Origin: an uncultured Pirellula sp.
GTDB taxonomy: Bacteria; Planctomycetota; Planctomycetia; Pirellulales; Pirellulaceae
Assembly (NCBI GenBank): GCA_903837255.1
Contig: CAILTZ010000614.1
Coordinates: 1 to 7,380 of the forward strand
Length of the DNA: 7,380 bases
Direction: 5' to 3'
The notes beneath the pieces are model-generated. The model was not told the DNA's origin and did no database searches. It saw only the letters and a program-made list of their open reading frames with translations. Position 1 is the stretch's first letter; the number at the start of each line of letters is the position of its first letter. Shown here piece after piece: positions 1 through 5,548 of the stretch. Position numbers and translations under genes: made by a program.

Positions 1-412
1 AAATGTTCGAGTCCATAAAAGTGCTGGTAAACATTCAAGTTGAAAACGGTCCGCAGACTTCATCAATCGATGAAATCCAAAAGCTGCCCGGTACAGTTCC
101 AGGCTGCTGGCGACCACCATCCTAGTTGGAGGGTCTCGGCTGTCAACAAAACGGACCGAGACGTATGAGTCAATTTCTCGGCGGAAAGTTCCAATGCTTC
201 GCACAATTAAACCTCATACCCGCAAAGTCCATGACATTGTGCCGTTAGAACCCGCACCAACGCCCCGCAGTTCCTAGGTGAATGCCGCCTGGGGAATCTT
301 TTCCGGCGTTGACGTTTGCGTAGATTTCGGGGACATTTTCTTCCCTTGCTAGGTTTTTCGCTGCGCCCAGCTTACCCTCTGTCCGATTAGCCAAACTACT
401 GAGGATGCGTCT
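1..412. other. Upstream region with no defensible gene
   Basis: This stretch precedes the phospho-sugar mutase gene. On the plus strand only tiny open frames occur: 3-125 (40 codons), 165-248 and 194-277 (27 codons each), none resembling a known protein. On the minus strand a frame is open from a GTG at 204 down to position 1 and could continue outside the window; I do not recognise the 68 codons visible. An inverted repeat GTCTCGG (133-139) / CCGAGAC (156-162) sits just after the end of the first small plus-strand frame, but no T-run follows it, so it is not a clear terminator. A TTGACG at 309-314 resembles a -35 box, but there is no convincing -10 box at the right distance. The stretch contains no CGATCG, unlike the coding regions. 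It is probably mostly non-coding leader and promoter sequence. Confidence 0.5.
401..404 (+). promoter_or_regulatory. Ribosome binding site of the phospho-sugar mutase gene
   Basis: GAGG (GAGGA if extended by one base) lies 8 bases before the ATG at 413. It supports that start. The nearer ATG at 405 is in another frame. Confidence 0.6.
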
Positions 413-2224
413 ATGGACCCTTACTTAAATCTGTTGGAAACCGCCAAAAGCCAAGGGCAGCTGACTGAATCGGCGGTCAAGAACATCTCCGATTGGCTCA
501 ATCAGCCCAGGTATGCCGAGTACCGCGAGGAGCTAGTGGCGCATATCGAAAGAGGGGATTGGAAGAAGCTCGACGATGCGTTTTGGACAGTGATTCCCTT
601 TGGGACCGGTGGCAGGCGAGGGAGGATGTACCCCATCGGATCGAATGCCATCAACGACAGGACGATTGGAGAGAGTGCCCAAGGCCTAGCCGACTATGTA
701 CTTAGCCAGCCTATGTCGGGTCGTTTGTCCTGCGCGATCGCTTACGATACCCGTCATCGATCGCGTCATTTTGCAGAACTTTGCGCCTCGATCATGGTTG
801 CCAACGGGTTTGAGGTCGTCTTCTTGGATGGCTACCGGGCCACGCCCCAACTTTCTTTTGCCGTCCGCAATTTTGGTTGTGCCTGTGGGATTATGGTGAC
901 CGCCTCGCACAATCCTCCCAGCGACAATGCGGTGAAGGTCTACTGGTCGACCGGCGGCCAAGTCCTTCCGCCTCATGATGAAAAAATCATCGATGGGGTA
1001 ATGCAGGTTCAGCAGATCCGCCGAGTTGCGTTTGACCAAGCATTGGCAGAGGGAAAGATTCGGTTTGTCACCCAGGAGGTCGACGAGAAATTCCAGCAAG
1101 TCGCTTTGAAGTCCGCTTGGAAAGGTTCTCGCGATGTAAATATCGTCTACTCGCCACTTCACGGCGTGGGTGGATTCGTCGTGCCTGCACTGCTGCGGGC
1201 AGCCGGATTTACCGAAGTGCATGAATACGGGCCGCATTCGAGTCCGGATGGGGATTTTCCCAACGTACCAGGCCACGTGAGCAACCCCGAGAATCCGGCG
1301 GTCTTTGATGCGATCGTTGTGTATGCCAAGAGCATCGGCGCCGATATCGCGCTTGCGACCGACCCGGATTGCGATCGGATGGGTTGCTCGTGCCCACTGA
1401 CCCTTGATCCGGCTAGTCCCTGGGCGACGCTCAACGGCAACCAGCTCGGTGTGCTGCTGACCGATTATGTGATTTCCAAGCGCAAGCAAGCAGGCGATCT
1501 GCCCAAGGATGCTTATGTGATTAAGACCTTGGTCACCAGCGAAATGATCCGTGGGGTAGCTGAGTCCAACGGTGTGCGTTGCGAGGGCAACATCCATGTG
1601 GGATTCAAATGGATTGCAGGCTTGATGGATGCTTGTGGACCGGAAGGCTTCCTGTTTGGGACCGAGGAGTCACACGGCTATTTGATCGGGACGTATGCTC
1701 GGGACAAAGACGGGGCGGCGGCATGTCTGCTGATGGCCCAGCTTGCGGCGGATCTGAAGGCTGGCGGCAAGACGTTGCACCAACGGCTCGACGAATTGAT
1801 GATCGAGCATGGAGTGTACATCGAGGACTTGATCAACGTCCAGATGGAGGGAAGCCAAGGTATGTCCGACATGAAAAAGCTCATGGAGAAGCTCAGGACA
1901 ACTCCTCCAGCTTCGATCGGCGGATTGCCGGTCTTAGCCGTTCGCGACTACGGGAGTCTGGTTCGCAGGACCGCTCAAGGTGCATCCGAGGCGATCGAGG
2001 CTCCCAAGAGTAACATGCTCATGCTCGAGCTAGGAAATATCGATGGCGTTCCTAGCGGCAATGCGATCGCCGTGCGGCCTTCGGGAACAGAGCCGAAGAT
2101 CAAGTTCTATCTTTTCGGGCACGAGACGCTTAGCGAAAGTTCGCAAGCCAGCTTGCAGCAGGCCAAGCAGACGGTGCTCGACCGGCTTGTGGCGATGAAG
2201 AAGGACGTCAGCCGCGGGCTGTGA
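413..2224 (+). CDS. Phospho-sugar mutase (phosphoglucomutase/phosphomannomutase type)
   Basis: This is a complete 603-residue enzyme of the alpha-D-phosphohexomutase superfamily, which interconverts 1-phospho and 6-phospho sugars (glucose, possibly mannose) through a phosphoserine intermediate in the cytoplasm. It links glycolysis to nucleotide-sugar, glycogen and envelope-sugar synthesis. The four-domain signature is present in order. FGTGGRRG (63-70) is the N-terminal substrate loop. TASHNP (163-168) carries catalytic Ser165. DPDCDR (317-322) is the Mg-binding loop. GFKWI (397-401) and GTEESHGY (416-423) are the sugar-binding elements, and RPSGTEPKIKFY (555-566) is the C-terminal phosphate-binding loop. 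The length fits the long PgcA/PGM2-like branch rather than the ~450-residue ManB/GlmM branch. The start is supported by GAGG 8 bases upstream. The third position of the metal loop is Cys rather than the usual Ala (DPDADR); all charged ligands remain. It is apparently monocistronic, with a palindromic element 17 bases after the stop. Whether it prefers glucose or mannose phosphate cannot be read from the sequence. Confidence 0.93.
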   Translation: MDPYLNLLETAKSQGQLTESAVKNISDWLNQPRYAEYREELVAHIERGDWKKLDDAFWTVIPFGTGGRRGRMYPIGSNAINDRTIGESAQGLADYVLSQPMSGRLSCAIAYDTRHRSRHFAELCASIMVANGFEVVFLDGYRATPQLSFAVRNFGCACGIMVTASHNPPSDNAVKVYWSTGGQVLPPHDEKIIDGVMQVQQIRRVAFDQALAEGKIRFVTQEVDEKFQQVALKSAWKGSRDVNIVYSPLHGVGGFVVPALLRAAGFTEVHEYGPHSSPDGDFPNVPGHVSNPENPAVFDAIVVYAKSIGADIALATDPDCDRMGCSCPLTLDPASPWATLNGNQLGVLLTDYVISKRKQAGDLPKDAYVIKTLVTSEMIRGVAESNGVRCEGNIHVGFKWIAGLMDACGPEGFLFGTEESHGYLIGTYARDKDGAAACLLMAQLAADLKAGGKTLHQRLDELMIEHGVYIEDLINVQMEGSQGMSDMKKLMEKLRTTPPASIGGLPVLAVRDYGSLVRRTAQGASEAIEAPKSNMLMLELGNIDGVPSGNAIAVRPSGTEPKIKFYLFGHETLSESSQASLQQAKQTVLDRLVAMKKDVSRGL

Positions 2225-2241
2225 GCCGCATGGCGCCAGCC

Positions 2242-2350
2242 GCGGTTGGGCGCAAGCCCTCCGGTGAAGGGTCAAGTGTCGTGTTCCACGCTCGAACACT
2301 CAGGAAACCACTGGATATTTTGACTCACCGGACGGCTTGCGCTGCTCCGC
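2242..2350. repeat. Long imperfect palindromic element (paired inverted G+C-rich units)
   Basis: Arm 2250-2267 (GCGCAAGCCCTCCGGTGA) is the reverse complement of 2325-2342 (TCACCGGACGGCTTGCGC) at 17 of 18 positions. Beyond a 4-base internal loop the outer arms pair again (GCGG 2242-2245 with CCGC 2347-2350). Inward, past a 3-base bulge, GTCAA (2271-2275) pairs with TTGAC (2320-2324). The left arm can also fold on itself as GGGC-GCAA-GCCC (2248-2259), a 4-bp stem with a GNRA-type tetraloop, flanked by CGG/CCG. The spacer holds a further perfect hairpin, GTGTTC (2281-2286) / GAACAC (2294-2299). No T-run follows, so it is not a classic intrinsic terminator, although it could act as one or stabilise the end of the mutase mRNA. 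The paired-hairpin layout recalls REP/BIME-type dispersed repeats. That it is a multicopy family is an inference. Confidence 0.7.
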
Positions 2351-2402
2351 TATCATTTGCCGATTACTAGAGAACCAAAAGATAAAAGAGCTGAGGGCTG
2401 TG

Positions 2403-2446
2403 TTTAGCCAATTTTTGATCTATACTGCACACAAATGAAGGCTAAA
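2403..2446 (+). promoter_or_regulatory. Probable hipB promoter with flanking operator half-sites
   Basis: TATACT (2421-2426) is a good -10 match 39 bases before the hipB start. No strong -35 is seen at 17-bp spacing (CTGTGT, 2398-2403). The -10 is bracketed by a perfect inverted repeat, TTTAGCC (2403-2409) and GGCTAAA (2440-2446), with centres 37 bp apart (about 3.5 helical turns). HipB-type antitoxins are known to bind inverted repeats over their own promoter and repress it. These half-sites are therefore candidate HipB operators, which is an inference from position and symmetry. Confidence 0.5.
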
Positions 2447-2451
2447 TGCAT

Positions 2452-2455
2452 GGAG
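2452..2455 (+). promoter_or_regulatory. Ribosome binding site of hipB-like gene
   Basis: GGAG lies 9 bases before the ATG at 2465 and supports that start codon. Confidence 0.6.
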
Positions 2456-2464
2456 TAACGATCA

Positions 2465-2782
2465 ATGGCTAGGCAGCGACCCGTACTTTTCCCCAAACAC
2501 CAAAGATTGCTCGATCAATTGGGAGAGAATTTGCACTTAGCGCGCCGACGGCGCAAGCTCACCACGACGCAGGTGGCAGAGCGTGCTGGAATCAGTCGCT
2601 CGACGCTCTACCATCTGGAAAAAGGGGATGCGAACAGTTCGCTATCGACGCTCCTTCAAGTGCTGGTGGCTTTGAAACTGGAAAACGATATTGTCAAGTT
2701 GGCTGCCGACGACGAGCTTGGCAGGAAGCTTGCGGATATCGAGTTGCTCCAAGGCCGCCGAAAACGAGGCACGGGCCCATGA
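2465..2782 (+). CDS. HipB-like XRE-family antitoxin / transcriptional repressor
   Basis: This is a 105-residue complete protein with one Cro/C1-type helix-turn-helix domain at about residues 18-75. LARRRRKLTTTQVAERAG is the first part of the domain, with the scaffold helix at about 34-42. ISRSTLYHLEKGD (43-55) is the turn and recognition helix, and SLSTLLQVLVALKLENDI completes the fold. The conserved tail ADDELGRKLAD (81-91) is typical of the HTH partners encoded next to HipA kinases. The basic end (GRRKRG) is unusual for a dimerisation tail and may contact DNA. In type II hipBA modules this protein neutralises the HipA Ser/Thr kinase and represses the operon. Here its TGA (2780-2782) overlaps the ATG of hipA (2779-2781) as ATGA, the normal coupled arrangement, but hipA is reduced to a scar. 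The gene itself shows no lesion. It may survive as an orphan repressor, as an anti-toxin against a HipA encoded elsewhere, or simply because the deletion is recent. Confidence 0.88.
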   Translation: MARQRPVLFPKHQRLLDQLGENLHLARRRRKLTTTQVAERAGISRSTLYHLEKGDANSSLSTLLQVLVALKLENDIVKLAADDELGRKLADIELLQGRRKRGTGP

Positions 2783-2954
2783 GTCGAACCATCGAAGTCT
2801 ATGCTGACTGGGATATACTCCCCGGGCCAATCCATGTTGGCACGCTTCACGTTGACGTGATGCGGTAGCAGACTGGAAAAAGATTGCGAGCGAATTCGGG
2901 ATTCCGCGTCAGCAGCAGCATGCCTTGGCCAGAGCGTTTTCGGTATCGATCTAA
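2779..2954 (+). pseudogene. hipA toxin remnant: both ends kept, kinase body deleted
   Basis: The frame starting at the ATG of the ATGA overlap reads 29 codons to a TAG at 2866-2868. It begins MSRTIEVYADWDILPGP, followed by a GTLH motif, which is the characteristic N-terminus of HipA-family Ser/Thr kinases. Immediately after, in the frame shifted by -1, codons 2865-2951 read VADWKKIASEFGIP and continue to ARAF and a TAA at 2952-2954. That matches the HipA C-terminal pattern (W-x-x-x-A-x-x-x-G-I ... A-F). HipA proteins are usually about 400 or more residues, so roughly 1.1 kb including the ATP-binding and catalytic regions is missing. The junction falls near 2862-2870. The two pieces are out of frame, so no fused mini-protein forms without a -1 slip (which would give 58 residues). 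No kinase activity is possible. The ends are recognised by memory of family patterns, not by alignment. Confidence 0.82.
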
Positions 2955-4027
2955 CCTCGAAGAGCCGATTCGAGGACCATGAGCATGGCATCGATTTCGC
3001 CGTCGGTTCCTACGCTGATTCGCAATCCGTCCCCCCAAGCTCCTGCGATCGATTGGGTGTAGTCCATGTAGCGGACGAGGATCCCTTGCGCTTTGAGCTT
3101 CTCATAGATGGGGAAAACAGGTCGATCGCTGCGGGTGGCCCACGCGAAATTCGCATGCGACTCTGTGACATCGAATCCCAGACTACGCAGCTTGTGGATC
3201 ATCCTGGATCGGGTCGCGATAATTTTGGCGACGTTTTCTCTGAGCCAGGTTTGGTCGCTCATTGCTGCAGTCGCACCTGCGATGCTGATCGAATCGGTGT
3301 TGTAGGAGTCTTTTACTTTGCGCAAGAAACCGATCATCTGCGGGTGGGCGACTAGGTATCCGAAGCGTAGTGCGGCCAAGCCATAGGACTTGCTGAGTGT
3401 CCGTGTGACCATGATCCGGGGATCTTTGGCGATGAGTCCGACGGCAGTGCTCGGTGCGAAATCGACGTAAGCTTCATCGACGACGATTGGGCAATCGAGG
3501 ACAGAGGCCAACCTGAGAATCGCATCGTGGTCGATCATCGTGCCGCTTGGGCTGTTGGGGTTGGGCAAAAAGACCAGTTTGAGACCATCGGATGGCTTGA
3601 AAAACTCGGGTGCCAGTTGGAAGTCTGGCGCAAAGCGGATCTCTTCAAAGCCGGCGCCTTGGATATGAGCCAGCGTTCGGTACAGGATGTAGCTCGGGAA
3701 GGGCAAGCGAAGCATTTGGCTGTGTCCGACGAAGGCCCTGGTGAGAATCGTCAGGATATCGTCGCTCCCGTTACCGCACAGGATATGATCGGGCGTGACG
3801 CCAAGAACGTCGGCAGCAACGATACGAAACGAGGTTGCCAAGGGATCCGGATAGCGTTCGAGTCGCTCGGTGGATTGGACGATCGCCTCGTGGACTTTGG
3901 GGCTTGGAGGATAAGGGTTCTCGTTGGTGTTGAGCTTGATGACCTTCGCAGCACCGGGTTGTTCACCGGGTTTGTAAGGGGCCATGCCAACGATTTCGGG
4001 ACGTAGGTATTTTTGAAGGTCGCTCAT
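2951..4027 (-). CDS. hisC: Histidinol-phosphate aminotransferase
   Basis: This 358-residue fold-type I PLP enzyme transfers an amino group from glutamate to imidazole-acetol phosphate to give L-histidinol phosphate in histidine synthesis. Family signatures are all visible. KLNTNENPYPPSP (31-43) is the N-terminal substrate loop. GNGSDD (85-90) is the PLP phosphate contact and PNPNSPSG (155-162) carries the PLP-contacting Asn. VVDEAYVDF (182-190) has Asp184, which holds the pyridine nitrogen. TRTLSKSYGLAALRFGY (208-224) has Lys213 as the Schiff-base lysine, and LRISVG (335-340) has Arg336 for the substrate carboxylate. The length is typical. It is the last gene of the leftward unit, 18 bp after gatB, with no Shine-Dalgarno sequence before its ATG. 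Its stop (2951-2953) overlaps the TAA of the hipA remnant on the other strand. Some HisC homologues also act on aromatic or other amino acids, which cannot be excluded because no other his genes are in view. Confidence 0.93.
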   Translation of the reverse strand: MSDLQKYLRPEIVGMAPYKPGEQPGAAKVIKLNTNENPYPPSPKVHEAIVQSTERLERYPDPLATSFRIVAADVLGVTPDHILCGNGSDDILTILTRAFVGHSQMLRLPFPSYILYRTLAHIQGAGFEEIRFAPDFQLAPEFFKPSDGLKLVFLPNPNSPSGTMIDHDAILRLASVLDCPIVVDEAYVDFAPSTAVGLIAKDPRIMVTRTLSKSYGLAALRFGYLVAHPQMIGFLRKVKDSYNTDSISIAGATAAMSDQTWLRENVAKIIATRSRMIHKLRSLGFDVTESHANFAWATRSDRPVFPIYEKLKAQGILVRYMDYTQSIAGAWGDGLRISVGTDGEIDAMLMVLESALRG

Positions 4028-4045
4028 GGGTTTGCGGTAGGGTTT

Positions 4046-5548
4046 TTATTGCATATCGGCGATGAGTTTCAAACAGATCTCTTGGACTGACCGAGGGTCT
4101 GCGTTGCGGTTCTTCTTTTTCGCTTGGCCGACCAGCGCGGCGACCGCCTTGGTGTTTCCCGCTTTGACTTTATCGATCACATCGGCGTTCTTTGCAAGGA
4201 GTTCCTTGCAAAGAGATTCCAATTCATTGGCATCGACTCGGACGATCCCCAGCGAGTCGATTGCAGCGTCGACCGTTAGGTTCGGATCCTCGAGAAGCTT
4301 GGCAAGTGCCTGCTTGGCTTGGGAGGTATCGACTTTAGCGCTCTCGATGGCTGTGAGCAACTGAGCCATGCTTTTGGGTGAAACCGGATAGAGTTCGATA
4401 CCGATCGATCGATCGTTGAGTGTGCGAAGGACATCTTGGAGCATCCAGGCCGACATCCGTTTGGGATTTGCTCCTGCGGCGATGCAGTGCAGGAAGTACT
4501 CGACGACCGGTTTGCCTTGTTGGATGAGTATCTCTGCATCGGTCGATTTGAGATCATGCTCATCGATCAATTGCATTCGATAGTGTGAGGGGGTTGCTGC
4601 GGATTGTTCGTGAGCGGTTTGCTTTTGGGCATCGGTCAAGCGGACCGGGACTAGGTCTGGGCAGGGGAAGTACCGATAGTCGGCTTCCTCTTCCTTTTCG
4701 CGTTGGAGTTCGGTCTGCCCGAGCGCATCGTTCCAGCCACGGGTCTGCTTGGGAGCTTGGCCTTTGGCTAGGCCTGTGCGAAGAAACTCGGTGTATTGCC
4801 TTGCGGTCTCGAACTCGATGGCTCGTTCGACCGATCGGAAGCTATTGAGGTTCTTGACCTCGACGATCGGAGTTGCGATGAATTGTCCCTCTTTAGCGAA
4901 GTGCAAATTGACGTTCGCATCAGCGCGGAGCGAGCCTTCCTGCATGTTGCCATCGGAGATCCCCAGATAGACCATCAGCAGTCGGAGTTCAGAGAGAAAG
5001 GTTTTGGCTTCCTCGGCGCTGGACAGATCCGGTTCGGAGACGATTTCAAGCAGAGGGGTACCGGCCCGATTCAAGTCGATCTTTGAGTCAGCGCGGCCCG
5101 AGTGTTCGTCGTGCATGCTCTTGCCAGCATCCTCTTCGAGGTGGGCTCGCACGAGTCGAATCCGTTTGTAGACGTTCTGCGATTCTGGTTGGTTTACCGA
5201 GGGTGCGATTGGGATGTCGACATGGCCTGCCGAGCAGATCGGCAGATCGTACTGGCTGGTCTGATAGCCCTTGGGCAGGTCCGGGTAGAAATAGTTCTTG
5301 CGGTCCCACTTGGTGAAGTCGGCCAGTTGGGAGTTCAGGGCCGCACCTGCGCGGCAAGCCAGCTCGATGGCATGTGCATTGAGGACCGGCAAGGCACCTG
5401 GCAGGCCCAAGCAGACTGGGCAGACTTGGGAGTTTGGGGGTTGTCCAAAGCGAGTGCTGCAGCGGCAAAAGAGCTTGGTCTGGGTCTTGAGTTGCACATG
5501 GACTTCCAGGCCGATGACGATTCGATAATCAGCAGCGGAGTTGATCAT
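4046..5548 (-). CDS. gatB: Asp-tRNA(Asn)/Glu-tRNA(Gln) amidotransferase subunit B
   Basis: GatB phosphorylates the misacylated Glu-tRNA(Gln) or Asp-tRNA(Asn) with ATP and then amidates it with ammonia channelled from GatA. The 500-residue length is slightly above the usual ~475-480. Motifs in order are IGLEVHVQL (12-20), the zinc-site cysteines C28-x-C30 and C43-x2-C46 (CPVCLGLPG), KNYFYPDLPKGYQTSQYDLP (84-103), HLEEDAGK (136-143), DLNRAGTPLLEIVSEPD (158-174) and MQEGSLRADANVN (202-214). A C-terminal helical and YqeY-like tail (about 350-500) contacts the tRNA. The ATG overlaps the gatA stop as ATGA, the classic coupled arrangement that secures equal amounts of both subunits. No Shine-Dalgarno sequence precedes it. 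A perfect 12-bp inverted repeat lies within codons 445-454. The first residues after Met (INSAADYRI) precede the conserved core, consistent with the correct start. Confidence 0.95.
   Translation of the reverse strand: MINSAADYRIVIGLEVHVQLKTQTKLFCRCSTRFGQPPNSQVCPVCLGLPGALPVLNAHAIELACRAGAALNSQLADFTKWDRKNYFYPDLPKGYQTSQYDLPICSAGHVDIPIAPSVNQPESQNVYKRIRLVRAHLEEDAGKSMHDEHSGRADSKIDLNRAGTPLLEIVSEPDLSSAEEAKTFLSELRLLMVYLGISDGNMQEGSLRADANVNLHFAKEGQFIATPIVEVKNLNSFRSVERAIEFETARQYTEFLRTGLAKGQAPKQTRGWNDALGQTELQREKEEEADYRYFPCPDLVPVRLTDAQKQTAHEQSAATPSHYRMQLIDEHDLKSTDAEILIQQGKPVVEYFLHCIAAGANPKRMSAWMLQDVLRTLNDRSIGIELYPVSPKSMAQLLTAIESAKVDTSQAKQALAKLLEDPNLTVDAAIDSLGIVRVDANELESLCKELLAKNADVIDKVKAGNTKAVAALVGQAKKKNRNADPRSVQEICLKLIADMQ
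4189..4214. repeat. Perfect 12-bp inverted repeat inside gatB
   Basis: TCTTTGCAAGGA (4189-4200) and TCCTTGCAAAGA (4203-4214) are exact reverse complements separated by two bases. In the gatB mRNA this folds into an 11-bp stem with a 4-base loop, about 160 bases before the hisC start. It falls in codons 445-454 (S445 to N454). By a simple chance estimate such a long perfect, close-spaced repeat is not expected in a window of this size. Confidence 0.7.

Noticed and set aside
133..162. GTCTCGG/CCGAGAC inverted repeat as a terminator of an upstream gene
   Set aside because: The stem is 7 bp with a 16-base loop and no T-run follows. No confirmed gene ends before it.
309..337. TTGACG as -35 with GACATT as -10 for the mutase gene
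   Set aside because: The -10 match at 17-bp spacing is poor and planctomycete promoters are not well captured by this consensus.
686..1597. 303-codon open frame on the minus strand opposite the mutase gene
   Set aside because: It is the antisense shadow of a gene with all catalytic motifs. Its translation resembles no family and is rich in His, Arg and Gly, as expected from an out-of-frame G+C-rich gene.
2656..2991. 111-codon minus-strand frame across hipB, the hipA scar and the end of hisC
   Set aside because: It overlaps the HTH codons and the hisC end. The translation is Ser-rich with no family resemblance.
3527..4006. 159-codon plus-strand frame opposite hisC
   Set aside because: It is antisense to well-supported hisC codons, with no recognisable motif or ribosome binding site.
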